Shown: piece by piece, positions 8,710 through 18,337 of the stretch
Layout: each line of letters opens with the position of its first letter
Numbering within the stretch: position 1 is the first letter of the stretch
Notes under the pieces: model-generated
Seen by the model: only the letters and a program-made list of their open reading frames with translations
Told to the model about the DNA's origin: nothing
Database searches by the model: none
Translations under genes and position numbers: made by a program
Assembly: GCF_900183385.1 (NCBI RefSeq)
Contig: NZ_FXUT01000001.1
Coordinates: 372,001-436,000 of the forward strand
Source: Listeria costaricensis
GTDB taxonomy: Bacteria > Bacillota > Bacilli > Lactobacillales > Listeriaceae
Direction of reading: 5' to 3'
DNA: 64,000 nt

Positions 8710-11310
8710 ATGGCAATTAAAGAAGAAGCAACTCGCGAAGTATTAGAAGTAACAAAAATGATCGACCAATTAGCTGAAAATGGACAAAAGGCGTTAAAGG
8801 CTTTTGAGAACTACGACCAAGAGCAAATCGACCATATCGTTCATGAAATGGCCCTAGCAGGACTTGATCAGCATATGCCGCTTGCAAAAATGGCAGTCGA
8901 AGAAACAGGCCGCGGACTATATGAAGACAAATGTATCAAAAACATTTTCGCAACAGAATATATCTGGAACAACATTAAAAACAACAAAACAGTCGGCATT
9001 ATTAACGAAGACAAACAAACGGGCGTCATTGAAATCGCTGAACCGGTTGGCGTGGTTGCTGGGGTTACACCTACTACAAACCCAACTTCTACAACACTTT
9101 TCAAATCAATCATTGCGATTAAAACTCGTAACCCAATCATCTTCGCTTTCCACCCAAGTGCACAAAAATGTTCCGCTGAAGCAGCTCGCATTGTGTATGA
9201 AGCAGCTGTAAAAGCAGGTGCTCCTGAAAACTGTATCCAATGGATTGAAAAACCATCTATTGAAGCAACTAAACAATTGATGAATCACGAAAAAGTAGCC
9301 CTTGTTTTAGCAACTGGTGGTGCCGGCATGGTTAAATCCGCTTATTCAACTGGTAAACCTGCTCTAGGCGTTGGTCCTGGTAACGTACCAGCTTACATCG
9401 ACAAAACAGCTAAAATCAAACGTGCGGTCAATGACCTAGTTCTTTCAAAATCATTCGACCAAGGGATGATTTGTGCTTCTGAACAAGCAGTTATTGTCGA
9501 CAAAGAAATTGTAAAAGAAGTAAAAGATGAATTCATCGCCAACAACTGCTACTTTGTAAAAGGTGCCGAATTCAAGAAACTGGAAAGCTTTGTCATCAAC
9601 CCTGAAAAAGGTACATTAAACCCTGACGTTGTTGGTAAATCCCCTGCTTGGATTGCTGAACATGCTGGCTTTAAAGTTCCTGCTGATACAAAAATCTTGC
9701 TTGCAGAAATCAAAGGTGTTGGCGACAAACATCCACTTTCTCATGAAAAACTTAGCCCAGTCTTGGCATTTATTGAAGCAAAAGATCAAGCAGAAGCATT
9801 TGATCGTGCAGAAGAAATGTTGGAATACGGCGGTCTAGGTCACTCGGCTGTTATCCATTCGACTGACGTAGAAGCACAAAAACAATTCGGTCTTCGCATG
9901 AAAGCTTGCCGGATCATTGTTAACGCACCATCTGCTCAAGGCGGAATCGGCGACATTTACAATGGTTTCATCCCTTCCCTAACACTCGGTTGCGGATCTT
10001 ACGGTAAAAACTCTGTATCACAAAATGTTAGCGCGACAAACTTACTCAATGTAAAACGTATCGCAGATCGGAGAAATAATATGCAATGGTTCAAATTACC
10101 ACCAAAAGTCTTCTTTGAAAAATATTCCACGCAGTATCTGCAAAAGATGGAAGGCTTGAATCGCGTATTTATCGTAACAGACCCTGGTATGGTTCAATTC
10201 AAATATGTGGATGTTGTAATCGACCACTTGAAACGCCGTTCGAACGATGTTTCTTACCAAGTATTTGCAGACGTTGAACCAGATCCATCCGATGTAACAG
10301 TTTATAAAGGCGCTGAACTTATGAAAGACTTCAAACCTGATTGCATCATTGCTCTTGGTGGTGGTTCTGCTATGGATGCTGCAAAAGGTATGTGGCTCTT
10401 CTATGAACACCCTGAAGCTTCCTTCTTCGGCCTAAAACAAAAATTCTTGGATATCCGTAAACGTACATTCAAATATCCAAAACTTGGTGAAAAAGCGAAA
10501 TTCGTTGCGATCCCTACTACAAGTGGTACAGGTTCTGAAGTAACACCATTCGCCGTTATCACTGATAAAGAAAACAATATCAAGTACCCTCTTGCTGATT
10601 ACGAACTAACACCAGATGTTGCAATTGTCGATGCACAGTACGTTATGACGGTTCCAGCACATATCACTGCTGATACTGGTATGGACGTTCTGACTCACGC
10701 AATTGAATCTTATGTATCGGTTATGGCAAGTGACTATACTCGTGGCCTTTCAATCCGCGCTATCGAACTTGTTTTTGAAAGCCTGCGTGATTCCGTACTA
10801 AAAGGCGATCCAGATGCACGCGAAAAAATGCACAATGCTTCAGCAATGGCTGGTATGGCATTTGCGAATGCATTCCTAGGTATCAACCACAGCTTGGCAC
10901 ACAAAATCGGCCCTGAATTCCACATTCCACACGGTCGTGCAAATGCCATCTTGATGCCGCATGTTATTCGTTACAATGCACAAAAACCTTACAAACATGC
11001 GCTCTTCCCTAAATATGAAAGCTTCACAGCTGATGAAGACTATGCACGTATTGCACGCACTATCGGCCTAAAAGCTTCCACTACAGAAGAAGGCGTACAA
11101 TCACTTGTTGACGCGATCATCAAACTAGGTAAAGATGTCGGCATTGACATGAGTCTGAAAGGACAAAATGTTGATAAGAAAGCATTTGACGCAGTGGTTG
11201 ATACACTTGCAGATCGTGCCTTCCTTGACCAATGTACAACAGCTAACCCTAAACAACCACTTGTAAGCGAACTAAAACAAATCTACATCGAAGCTTACAA
11301 AGGCGTATAA
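8710..11310 (+). CDS. adhE: Bifunctional acetaldehyde-CoA/alcohol dehydrogenase (LAP)
   Basis: AdhE reduces acetyl-CoA to acetaldehyde and then ethanol, regenerating two NAD+ in fermentation. The 866 residues comprise an N-terminal aldehyde dehydrogenase domain with catalytic Cys255 in MICASEQAV, and a C-terminal iron-dependent alcohol dehydrogenase domain with GGGSAMDAAKG and the metal-binding DVLTHAIESY, NHSLAHKIG and IPHGRANA segments. AGGAGG precedes the ATG. In L. monocytogenes the orthologue (lmo1634, Listeria adhesion protein LAP) lies next to trpE, as here, and also acts in adhesion; whether that holds in this species is unknown. Codon use looks typical of a highly expressed gene. Regulation by Rex is likely. 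Confidence 0.97.
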   Translation: MAIKEEATREVLEVTKMIDQLAENGQKALKAFENYDQEQIDHIVHEMALAGLDQHMPLAKMAVEETGRGLYEDKCIKNIFATEYIWNNIKNNKTVGIINEDKQTGVIEIAEPVGVVAGVTPTTNPTSTTLFKSIIAIKTRNPIIFAFHPSAQKCSAEAARIVYEAAVKAGAPENCIQWIEKPSIEATKQLMNHEKVALVLATGGAGMVKSAYSTGKPALGVGPGNVPAYIDKTAKIKRAVNDLVLSKSFDQGMICASEQAVIVDKEIVKEVKDEFIANNCYFVKGAEFKKLESFVINPEKGTLNPDVVGKSPAWIAEHAGFKVPADTKILLAEIKGVGDKHPLSHEKLSPVLAFIEAKDQAEAFDRAEEMLEYGGLGHSAVIHSTDVEAQKQFGLRMKACRIIVNAPSAQGGIGDIYNGFIPSLTLGCGSYGKNSVSQNVSATNLLNVKRIADRRNNMQWFKLPPKVFFEKYSTQYLQKMEGLNRVFIVTDPGMVQFKYVDVVIDHLKRRSNDVSYQVFADVEPDPSDVTVYKGAELMKDFKPDCIIALGGGSAMDAAKGMWLFYEHPEASFFGLKQKFLDIRKRTFKYPKLGEKAKFVAIPTTSGTGSEVTPFAVITDKENNIKYPLADYELTPDVAIVDAQYVMTVPAHITADTGMDVLTHAIESYVSVMASDYTRGLSIRAIELVFESLRDSVLKGDPDAREKMHNASAMAGMAFANAFLGINHSLAHKIGPEFHIPHGRANAILMPHVIRYNAQKPYKHALFPKYESFTADEDYARIARTIGLKASTTEEGVQSLVDAIIKLGKDVGIDMSLKGQNVDKKAFDAVVDTLADRAFLDQCTTANPKQPLVSELKQIYIEAYKGV

Positions 11311-11399
11311 ACCTTACTAACTTGTCCACCTTTTATATAAGTTAGCGTGATACATGCCTATTATTCTTTATTCCCTTGATGGTAATAGGATGTATGCAC

Positions 11400-11446
11400 G
11401 AAAAGACTCATCTTGGATATTCTTCCGAGATGGGTCTTTTCTTTTC
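11400..11446 (+). terminator. Intrinsic terminator of adhE
   Basis: AAAAGACTCATCT pairs with AGATGGGTCTTTT around a short loop and is followed by CTTTTCC. A weaker hairpin without a T-run (CTAACTT/AAGTTAG) lies between it and the adhE stop. Confidence 0.8.
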
Positions 11447-11542
11447 CTACTTAAGACGGATAACCTCCCCTTCTGCAGTATAATGTTTTTATCATTCAAA
11501 TGGTATATAATGATTTTATTACTAAAAAAAGGAAGTGAAAAT

Positions 11543-12460
11543 ATGAAAGCTACCGTTCTACAGCTTGACCAAGTGTCAAAGAAAATTGGAAAAAAGACTC
11601 TGGTCGAAAATATCAGCTTTGATGTAAAGCAAGGGGAAGTTTTTGGCTTGCTTGGTCCAAACGGCGCTGGTAAAACAACCATCATTCGCTCCATCGTAGG
11701 ACTTATCAATCGCACCACTGGAAAAGTACATATTAATGGAATTGATATTGATCAAGATTTTAAAGGGGCTATCAAAGATATTGGTGCCATCATTGAAAAC
11801 CCTGAGTTTTACATGTACATGAGCGGCCTAGATAATCTGAAGCAATTTGCTCGAATGAGTCGAAAAACAGTCACCGACGAAGAATTGGCTCGCATTATTG
11901 AGCGAGTAAAATTAACACATGCGATTCAACAAAAAGTAAAAACCTATTCACTAGGCATGCGCCAACGTCTAGGTGTCGCTCAAGCACTCCTCCATAGTCC
12001 CGCCCTACTTATTTTAGATGAACCAACAAACGGTCTTGATCCGCAAGGGATGGCCGAATTCCGCGATCTGATTCGTGAATTGGCTCACTCTGGCACATCC
12101 GTCCTTATCTCTAGTCATTTATTAAGTGAGATCCAACAGATTACAGACCGATTTGCCATTATCAATCAGGGAAAACTAACCCATATTGAAAGCATGTCTG
12201 ATCTCACTTTAAGTGCGCACCATAAATACCGCCTCGTCGTATCGGACGGTCAAAAAGCCGCTTCTCTCCTTGCCCAACTAGAACCCGAACAATTAATCAT
12301 TGATGGCAATACGCTTGAGATCGCGCTAGATGCTGAGCTTGTGCCACAAATTGCCAAGCTGTTAGTTCATAGCGAAATCGACTTGCTTGAAATGGCCTTG
12401 CATCAAGCCTCTCTTGAAGAACGATTCTTGACCCTAACGAATGGAGGCGATACAAAATGA
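11543..12460 (+). CDS. ABC transporter ATP-binding protein
   Basis: The 305-residue product has Walker A LLGPNGAGKTT, the signature YSLGMRQRLGVAQALL and Walker B ALLILDEPTNGLDPQG. It drives the ABC-2 permease encoded next, whose start overlaps its stop by 4 bases. I chose the ATG at 11543 because GGAAGTGA precedes it; the frame further upstream crosses the adhE terminator. Candidate -10 boxes (TATAAT at 11479 and 11506) lie between. The combination resembles lantibiotic-immunity or drug efflux exporters of the BcrA/LanF type, but the substrate cannot be read from sequence. Confidence 0.92.
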   Translation: MKATVLQLDQVSKKIGKKTLVENISFDVKQGEVFGLLGPNGAGKTTIIRSIVGLINRTTGKVHINGIDIDQDFKGAIKDIGAIIENPEFYMYMSGLDNLKQFARMSRKTVTDEELARIIERVKLTHAIQQKVKTYSLGMRQRLGVAQALLHSPALLILDEPTNGLDPQGMAEFRDLIRELAHSGTSVLISSHLLSEIQQITDRFAIINQGKLTHIESMSDLTLSAHHKYRLVVSDGQKAASLLAQLEPEQLIIDGNTLEIALDAELVPQIAKLLVHSEIDLLEMALHQASLEERFLTLTNGGDTK

Positions 12461-13515
12461 CCGCACTTTTAAAAAATGAATGGCTGAAACTTTTTAAACG
12501 GAAATCCAGTTGGATCATGCAAATCATTCTGGTTGTGATTGTTGCACTCATGGCCATTATGATATTTTCAATCACCAAAATCACCAATGATTCCTCTGAA
12601 CCTACTGCCAAAGACGGTGGAATTACTGCCTATACGAATGAGAATGGGCAGCAGGTCAGCGAGGAAGAGTACTCTCGTTCATTTGACAGGAACGGCAAAA
12701 CCAATTATCATGCCGTACAGTTGTCCTTGCAAGATTCTGTCAACTCACTCAAAGAACAATTAAAGCAAGCACCGAAAAGTGAAAAAGAACAGATTCAAAA
12801 TCAAATTGATTATTATCAAGCCTATATTGACGCTGGTGAAAAGCCGCTTGTAATGAATGACTTTTCTAATGCTTCCTTTTTCGGCTCTTTGGGCTCCTCT
12901 GCAACGGTTGCCACGATATTAGTTGTAATTGTGGCAAGTACCATTGTGGCTTTTGAGTTTTCCGGCGGAACGATTAAATTGCTGCTTGCTCGGCCGTATT
13001 CGCGCTCTCAGATTCTGCTTTCCAAATATTTGATTTGTATCGCATATGCGGTTATTACAAGCATCACCCTATTCGTATCATCGCTCATTTTCTCTTTTAT
13101 TTTGCCAAAAGTTTCACTGTTTCTACCACTAAGTCCAAGCACAGGTGCCACCACAGCCTTTACACAAGCCATACAGCTATCCGGTTCTAACTTTATCCTG
13201 ATGTTACTTTTCTTGACCATCGCCTTCTTATTCTCTACAGTCGTTCGTTCTCAGGCGTTGGCAGTTGGCGTGGGTATCGGGATTCTATTTTCGGGAAACA
13301 TTCTTGCCAGCCTTTTACCACTTGCGATTGCTAAATATGACTGGCTGAAATGGCTGCTTTTCAACTTATTAAATCTCAATCAGGCAGTCATGGGGAATCC
13401 TGTAGCAGGCGGGCTCGACATTTGGCAAATCATTGTCGGCATCTTTATTTATATGGCTCTCCTACTTGCTTTGACTTTCACCATTTTCCGCAAACGCGAT
13501 GTGGCATTAAGCTAG
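12457..13515 (+). CDS. ABC-2 type transporter permease
   Basis: The 352-residue protein has one N-terminal transmembrane helix (about residues 20-40) and then a hydrophilic loop of roughly 110 residues that is Gln/Glu/Lys rich and probably extracytoplasmic. About five more helices follow between residues 150 and 345. The segment VAFEFSGGTIKLLLARPYSRSQILLSKY is typical of ABC-2 permeases. It forms the membrane part of the transporter with the ATPase encoded before it. Confidence 0.88.
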   Translation: MTALLKNEWLKLFKRKSSWIMQIILVVIVALMAIMIFSITKITNDSSEPTAKDGGITAYTNENGQQVSEEEYSRSFDRNGKTNYHAVQLSLQDSVNSLKEQLKQAPKSEKEQIQNQIDYYQAYIDAGEKPLVMNDFSNASFFGSLGSSATVATILVVIVASTIVAFEFSGGTIKLLLARPYSRSQILLSKYLICIAYAVITSITLFVSSLIFSFILPKVSLFLPLSPSTGATTAFTQAIQLSGSNFILMLLFLTIAFLFSTVVRSQALAVGVGIGILFSGNILASLLPLAIAKYDWLKWLLFNLLNLNQAVMGNPVAGGLDIWQIIVGIFIYMALLLALTFTIFRKRDVALS

Positions 13516-13524
13516 CTAGTGAAT

Positions 13525-13626
13525 AAAAAACCAGAAATCAGTTACGCTGGTCGGATATCGAGCAAGCAGGACGGAGATATTTCCTCCTGCTTGACACCAT
13601 TCCGATCACCTGATTTCTGGTTTTTT
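13525..13626. terminator. Long nested bidirectional terminator
   Basis: The outer arms AAAAAACCAGAAATCAG (13525-13541) and CTGATTTCTGGTTTTTT (13610-13626) pair perfectly over 17 bp. Inside are TCGGA/TCCGA and a 9-bp hairpin CAAGCAGGA/TCCTGCTTG (13563-13593). It lies between the convergent permease and tag genes and can stop both. It is far longer than needed for termination. Confidence 0.85.
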
Positions 13627-14189
13627 TATAGAGAAGCGCTATGACATGGGCAACTGACTTCATGATCATCAATGATGCCAATCGCTTGTAAAAAGGAGTA
13701 GATGATGACTGGGCCAACAAAAGAAAAGCCTCGCTTCTTCAAGTCTTTACTGATTGTCTCGGAAAGCGGACTTTGTGCTGGCATCTCACTGCTATCCGTC
13801 CAGTGGTTCACAATCCGTTCCCCTTTGGTAAAATGCCAGAAATAAGCATCTAGTGAGCCGAATTCTGCCATCACCTTCTGAGCGGCCTTGGCATTCTTTC
13901 TCACAGCCTGAATCTTAAGACGATTACGGATCACTTCACCGTTTTCGCGAATGTCTGTTAACTCCTCTTCAGATAAAACCGCACAACGATCCACTTCAAA
14001 ATGATGAAAGGCCTTTTGATAGCCTGCCCGTTTTAATAAAATCGTTCGCCAGGAAAGGCCTGCCTGCGCGCCTTCCAAATTCAGCATTTCAAAAATATAA
14101 CGGTCATCATGACTGGGAACACACCATTCTTTATCATGATAGTCTTTCATCACTGCATCATTTTCTGCCCAACTACAACGTTTTTCCAT
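13626..14189 (-). CDS. tag: DNA-3-methyladenine glycosylase I
   Basis: Tag removes 3-methyladenine from alkylated DNA, starting base excision repair. The 187-residue protein has the four zinc ligands Cys5, His18, His176 and Cys180 in the positions known for E. coli Tag, plus catalytic-pocket Glu39 and Trp47 in LEGAQAGLSW. The gene stands alone between two terminators. A strong promoter with a LexA box lies about 190 bases upstream, so it is probably SOS-inducible; the L. monocytogenes tag locus is, to my memory, also in the SOS regulon. Confidence 0.96.
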   Translation of the reverse strand: MEKRCSWAENDAVMKDYHDKEWCVPSHDDRYIFEMLNLEGAQAGLSWRTILLKRAGYQKAFHHFEVDRCAVLSEEELTDIRENGEVIRNRLKIQAVRKNAKAAQKVMAEFGSLDAYFWHFTKGERIVNHWTDSSEMPAQSPLSETISKDLKKRGFSFVGPVIIYSFLQAIGIIDDHEVSCPCHSASL

Positions 14190-14378
14190 TCTTACACCCC
14201 TCTGTTATCTTTGCTATGTATGTGTAAAAAAGCCGCACAAACCCGAGCCAACTGCTTTCTAAATTATTCCACTCTAAATAACCAAGCTTTCCTTGTATGC
14301 ATTTTAAAGGTGGAACTTCTTCTACCTGTAGCAGTAATAAGCTCAAAATCCTCATGGCAGTTTTTTATCCTCTCTCTC

Positions 14379-14407
14379 ATTATAGAACATTTGTTCGTTT
14401 CGTGCAA
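14379..14407 (-). promoter_or_regulatory. SOS promoter of tag with LexA box
   Basis: TTGCAC (14407-14402), a 17-base spacer and TATAAT (14384-14379) point towards tag. The palindrome AGAACATTTGTTCG (14384-14397) matches the Gram-positive LexA box CGAAC-N4-GTTCG and fills the spacer, so LexA binding would exclude RNA polymerase. Confidence 0.85.
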
Positions 14408-14414
14408 TCCTTAT

Positions 14415-14454
14415 GATAAAAAAACTCCCCAACAACTTGATTGGAGAGTTTTTC
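14415..14454 (-). terminator. Intrinsic terminator of the aconitase gene
   Basis: On the minus strand AAAAACTCTCCAA pairs with TTGGGGAGTTTTT (one G-U pair), followed by TTT. It lies directly after the aconitase stop. Confidence 0.85.
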
Positions 14455-14458
14455 GTTA

Positions 14459-17164
14459 TTAAGCTTCCAGTTTTTGTCTGAGCACCATCGGAAGGATGCC
14501 ACCGTTTCGATAGTAATCAATTTCTACCTCAGAATCAAAGCGCACGACTGCTTGGAATTTCTTGGTCGCTCCGTCCTCAGATACGGCAGTCACATCTACC
14601 AAATCATGCGGCCGTACCTTTTCATCAACAGCAACAGAAATCGTTTCTTTGCCTGTCAAACCAAGTGTATCTGCACTCTCACCTGGCTGGAATTGCAGCG
14701 GCAGAACGCCCATCATGACTAAGTTGGAGCGATGAATGCGCTCGTAGCTCTTAGCAATCACTGTTTTAATTCCGAGCAGGTTCGTCCCTTTGGCAGCCCA
14801 GTCTCGAGATGATCCCATACCATAATCATCACCAGCTAAGACAACAAGGCCCGTCCCATCAGCTAAATACTTGCGAGATGCGTCATAAATGGACGTCACT
14901 TCACCGGTAGGCCAGTATGTCGTGTAGCCGCCTTCTGTACCCGGTGCAATCTGATTTTTAATCCGAATATTGGCAAATGTCCCGCGCATCATCACGTCAT
15001 GGTGTCCACGTCTTGAACCGTAGGAATTGAAATCCCGAATAGCCACACCTTCTGCTTGTAAAAATTGACCGGCTGGTGTATCTTTGCCAATTGCACCGGC
15101 TGGCGAAATATGGTCCGTCGTAACGGAGTCACCAAATTTACCAATCACCCGCATGGAAGAAAGCGGCTCTACACGACCGGCTTCTTTGGAAAGATGCTCA
15201 AAAAATGGCGGATTGGCAATATAGGTGGATGACTCATTCCATTTGTAAAGCGGTTCGTCTGTCGTTTCAATCGCATTCCAAGCTTCATTTTCATCAAAAA
15301 CACGGGCATATTGTTCGCGGAAAAGTTCTGGCGTTACAGTCTCTTCGACAAGCGCCTTCACTTCCTCAGCACTTGGCCAAATATCATCCAAGTAGATCTC
15401 TTTGCCGTGATGACCCCGACCGATCGCTTCTTTTGTCAAGTCAAGATTTGTCGTACCCGCGAGTGCATAAGCCACAACAAGTGGTGGTGAAGCTAGAAAA
15501 TTCGCCTTGACAAGCGCGTGGATGCGACCTTCAAAGTTCCGGTTGCCACTTAAAACGGCCGACACAAGAAGATCGTTGTCCTGAATAGCCTGCTCGATTT
15601 CATCTTTCAAAGGCCCAGAGTTCCCGATACACGTTGTACACCCGTAGCCGACTAAATCGAAGCCCAACTTTTGTAGATAAGGGGTTAAGCCGGCTTTTTC
15701 CAAATAGCCCGTCACCACTTTAGACCCCGGAGCAAGGGAGGTCTTGACAAATTTCGGCACTTCCAGACCCGCTTCAACAGCCTTTTTAGCAACTAAGCCC
15801 GCTGCCAGCATAACGTAGGGGTTCGATGTATTGGTGCAGCTGGTAATGGCCGCAATCGCCACAGCCCCCGTCTTCATGATCGATTCATCCCCGTTGCCAA
15901 ATACGACTTTAGCTTCTTTTTCCAGATCACTCTCTTTCAGCCCAAAGCCCTGATTGCCAGCAGGTGCTGTGATCGACTTTTGGAACGTTTCTTTCATTTT
16001 GGAAAGTGGAATCAAATCCTGTGGGCGTTTTGGCCCGGAAAGGTTTGGTTCAATTTCATCCAGACGAATTTCTACTGTTTCTGTATACGTTGGTTCCGGT
16101 TTGTCTGCTGTAAAAAATAGATCGTTTTCTTCCAGGTACTTCTGTACAAGTGCGATCTGCTCTTCGCTACGCCCTGTTAGACGTAAGTAGGCAAGCGACT
16201 CCGCATCCACAGGGAAGAATCCGCATGTTGCACCATATTCAGGCGCCATATTGGCAACTGTCGCCCGGTCAGCAAGTGGTAAAGTCGAAACACCAGGACC
16301 ATAAAACTCAACAAATTTGCCCACTACTTTTTTCTCGCGCAATACTTGCGTCACTTTTAAAGCAAAGTCTGTGGCTGTGGCTCCATTTGGAAGCGCGCCA
16401 GTAAGTTTGACACCCATTACTTCTGGAATTGGGAAATAAGACGGCTGACCCAACATGCCGGCTTCTGCTTCAATCCCGCCAACTCCCCAGCCAAGAACGC
16501 CGATCCCGTTAATCATCGTTGTATGACTGTCGGTACCGACCAGACTGTCCGGATAAGCTACCCATTCCCCATTTTCGTCCTTCTTAGCCGTTACTACATC
16601 GGCTAGATATTCCAAGTTGACCTGATGGACGATCCCGGTTGCAGGCGGTACTGCACGATAATTATCAAAGGCTTTCTGCGCCCAGTTTAAAAACGTGTAA
16701 CGTTCCATATTTCGCTCAAATTCGAGCTCCATATTGATTTTCAAAGCTTCTGGATTGGCATAACTATCGACTTGAACCGAGTGGTCGACAACAAGGTCAA
16801 CAGGGATTTCCGGATTAATTTTTTCCGGATCGCCGCCCATACCTGCCATCGCTTTTCTAAGGGAAGCTAAATCAACCACAGCTGGCACACCCGTAAAATC
16901 CTGCAAGATCACTCGCGCCGGTTTAAAAGGAACTTCTCCGCTTGTTCCAGCTTTTGACCATTTTGCCAGTCTTTCAATGTGTGCATCTGTAATCACACGT
17001 CCGTCGCGCTGTCTTAGAACAGATTCTAGTAGAACACGGATGGAATACGGCAATTTCTCGATTTTTGTTTCTTGGTTCGCTTCTAACGTATTTAGTTTGT
17101 AATAATGGTACGTCTGATCATTTAGTTGAAAAGACGCCTTCGCTTGTTCTTTCCAATTTGTCAT
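14459..17164 (-). CDS. citB: Aconitate hydratase
   Basis: Aconitase interconverts citrate and isocitrate with a 4Fe-4S cluster; Gram-positive members of this cytosolic class can also bind mRNA when iron is short. The 901-residue protein shows the cluster-binding cysteines in SCTNTSNP and [11 protein letters not shown], the VDHSVQVD segment, and the C-terminal swivel domain with [14 protein letters not shown] and [11 protein letters not shown]. The ATG at 17164 is preceded by AAGGAGG. The upstream region has a CcpC dyad and a CodY-like sequence. It is transcribed alone. Confidence 0.97.
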   Translation of the reverse strand: MTNWKEQAKASFQLNDQTYHYYKLNTLEANQETKIEKLPYSIRVLLESVLRQRDGRVITDAHIERLAKWSKAGTSGEVPFKPARVILQDFTGVPAVVDLASLRKAMAGMGGDPEKINPEIPVDLVVDHSVQVDSYANPEALKINMELEFERNMERYTFLNWAQKAFDNYRAVPPATGIVHQVNLEYLADVVTAKKDENGEWVAYPDSLVGTDSHTTMINGIGVLGWGVGGIEAEAGMLGQPSYFPIPEVMGVKLTGALPNGATATDFALKVTQVLREKKVVGKFVEFYGPGVSTLPLADRATVANMAPEYGATCGFFPVDAESLAYLRLTGRSEEQIALVQKYLEENDLFFTADKPEPTYTETVEIRLDEIEPNLSGPKRPQDLIPLSKMKETFQKSITAPAGNQGFGLKESDLEKEAKVVFGNGDESIMKTGAVAIAAITSCTNTSNPYVMLAAGLVAKKAVEAGLEVPKFVKTSLAPGSKVVTGYLEKAGLTPYLQKLGFDLVGYGCTTCIGNSGPLKDEIEQAIQDNDLLVSAVLSGNRNFEGRIHALVKANFLASPPLVVAYALAGTTNLDLTKEAIGRGHHGKEIYLDDIWPSAEEVKALVEETVTPELFREQYARVFDENEAWNAIETTDEPLYKWNESSTYIANPPFFEHLSKEAGRVEPLSSMRVIGKFGDSVTTDHISPAGAIGKDTPAGQFLQAEGVAIRDFNSYGSRRGHHDVMMRGTFANIRIKNQIAPGTEGGYTTYWPTGEVTSIYDASRKYLADGTGLVVLAGDDYGMGSSRDWAAKGTNLLGIKTVIAKSYERIHRSNLVMMGVLPLQFQPGESADTLGLTGKETISVAVDEKVRPHDLVDVTAVSEDGATKKFQAVVRFDSEVEIDYYRNGGILPMVLRQKLEA

Positions 17165-17207
17165 GTCTTCGTTTCCTCCTTCGCTTGAAACGCATATCTA
17201 CCTACCT

Positions 17208-17274
17208 ATTGTACTGAAAATTGATTGATAAGTAAACAAAGATAAACTCGCTCATTTCGATAAGTTTTTGTTAT
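17208..17274 (-). promoter_or_regulatory. citB promoter with CcpC box and CodY-like site
   Basis: TTTACT (17236-17231), 17 bases, TACAAT (17213-17208). The dyad ATAA-N7-TTAT at 17260-17274, the CcpC box form known from B. subtilis citB, is centred about 66 bases upstream of the predicted start. A further TTAT half-site at 17231-17228 lies near -28. The stretch 17208-17222 matches the CodY consensus with three mismatches and covers the -10. Both regulators are known for citB in Bacillus and Listeria. Confidence 0.7.
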
Positions 17275-17283
17275 CAACGCATC

Positions 17284-17323
17284 AAAAAAAGAATGGCTCA
17301 ATGTGCTTTTTGCCATTCTTTTT
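17284..17323 (-). terminator. Terminator overlapping the end of the transglycosylase gene
   Basis: AAAAAGAATGGC pairs with GCCATTCTTTTT. One arm lies inside the last codons of the transglycosylase gene and the T-run follows its stop, isolating it from citB. Confidence 0.85.
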
Positions 17324-17912
17324 GAAATTTATTTTTATAAGCCATGATGTCTCGCACGTATTTCTCGCTATGGTTATATGCAAAAACGGCTTTCTCAACT
17401 TGTCCATCTCTGGCGCCATTATCCGCAAGAAAATTAGCTGTACTAAAAACGGCATCCTCTAAATCCCACGGGTCAGCCTTGCCATCGCCATTTGCATCTA
17501 CGCCATAACCGCCATGCTTTTTAATATAAGCAGGATCGGTCAAGTCTTTTTGCGCAATCTCACCCACACCATTTGTTAGCGGACAACTTTTCTCCTGCCA
17601 GCCGACAAAACTGCAAGGCATGAACTGCATCGGCCCGATTGCACCTGCTTTTGAAATCATCGGTTCAGCCGTTGAAAATTTTGTTTCCACACGATGAACG
17701 GCTGCTAAAAGAAACCAGCTAATCTGGTACTTTTTGGCCGCTTTTTGGTAAATTGGAATGAAATCTTCTGGAATGCTCGTTTCGTATTTTTGCGTATCCT
17801 TTTCCGTGGTTGACTGCATGACGATAATGAGGATGAGGACTGCTGCAACTAAACTCACGAGACTTAGAGCAATCAGAACGGCTCCTCGTTTTTTTAGATT
17901 GAGCTTTTTCAT
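17298..17912 (-). CDS. Membrane-anchored lytic transglycosylase-like protein
   Basis: The 204-residue product has a basic N-terminus and one transmembrane helix (about residues 10-32), followed by a lysozyme-like domain. The catalytic glutamate is probably in AAVHRVETKFST, followed by the family motif GAIGPMQFMP and the later GVDANGDGKADPWDLEDAVFSTANFLADNG. The layout resembles the lysozyme domain of CwlT-type proteins, which cut the glycan strand of peptidoglycan. It lies 11 bases after the next upstream gene and ends in its own terminator. Physiological role is not evident from context. Confidence 0.8.
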   Translation of the reverse strand: MKKLNLKKRGAVLIALSLVSLVAAVLILIIVMQSTTEKDTQKYETSIPEDFIPIYQKAAKKYQISWFLLAAVHRVETKFSTAEPMISKAGAIGPMQFMPCSFVGWQEKSCPLTNGVGEIAQKDLTDPAYIKKHGGYGVDANGDGKADPWDLEDAVFSTANFLADNGARDGQVEKAVFAYNHSEKYVRDIMAYKNKFQKEWQKAH

Positions 17913-17923
17913 ATGAAACCTGC

Positions 17924-18337
17924 TTAGCGTGCTAGAACTAAGATATCCCCTTGATCGAGATGTTCAATAAGTTGATCGATTTCTTCCTTGGTCAAATCAA
18001 AATCGCCCAAAAGCCGGCGAACACTTTTGTCATCTGTACGTGAAAACCATTTTGCAAACGGTCCAGCCGCATAAAACGCGCCATTTGGTGTATAGACTTG
18101 CGGTAAAACAAGACCGCCACTAAGCGATTGCAGAATACCGGAAATGATGCCGAAAGCTTCTTCGTTGACCGGCCGTTCCACTTCTACTTGCTCTTCTTCA
18201 GCCAGATCCTCGATTTCTTTTGGACGCTTGGCAAGGATTGAAATATCTTCCTTTTGATAGCCTGCGAGTTCCAATTCTTTAATTTTTTTCACTGCCTCGT
18301 CTTCTGTTGCTGTTGCAAATACTTCCCATTTTGTCAT
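17924..18337 (-). CDS. General stress protein 17M-like domain protein
   Basis: The 137-residue soluble protein opens with MTKWEVFATATEDEAVKKIKELELAGYQ and then DISILAK, the pattern of the YflT/GSP17M-like heat-stress domain. A glycine-rich middle and an acidic C-terminal helix (DLTKEEIDQLIEHLDQGDILVL) follow. AAGGAAGGG precedes the ATG. It overlaps the stop of the SNF2 helicase gene by 4 bases, so the two are probably co-transcribed. A biochemical function is not known to me. Confidence 0.7.
   Translation of the reverse strand: MTKWEVFATATEDEAVKKIKELELAGYQKEDISILAKRPKEIEDLAEEEQVEVERPVNEEAFGIISGILQSLSGGLVLPQVYTPNGAFYAAGPFAKWFSRTDDKSVRRLLGDFDLTKEEIDQLIEHLDQGDILVLAR

Noticed and set aside
11354-11542. 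N-terminal extension of the ABC ATPase
   Set aside because: It crosses the adhE terminator, while GGAAGTGA precedes the ATG at 11543.
14173-14355. A 60-codon minus-strand frame between the SOS promoter and tag
   Set aside because: The ribosome site is poorly spaced, the sequence shows no familiar features and it runs into tag; a small SOS peptide is possible but unsupported.
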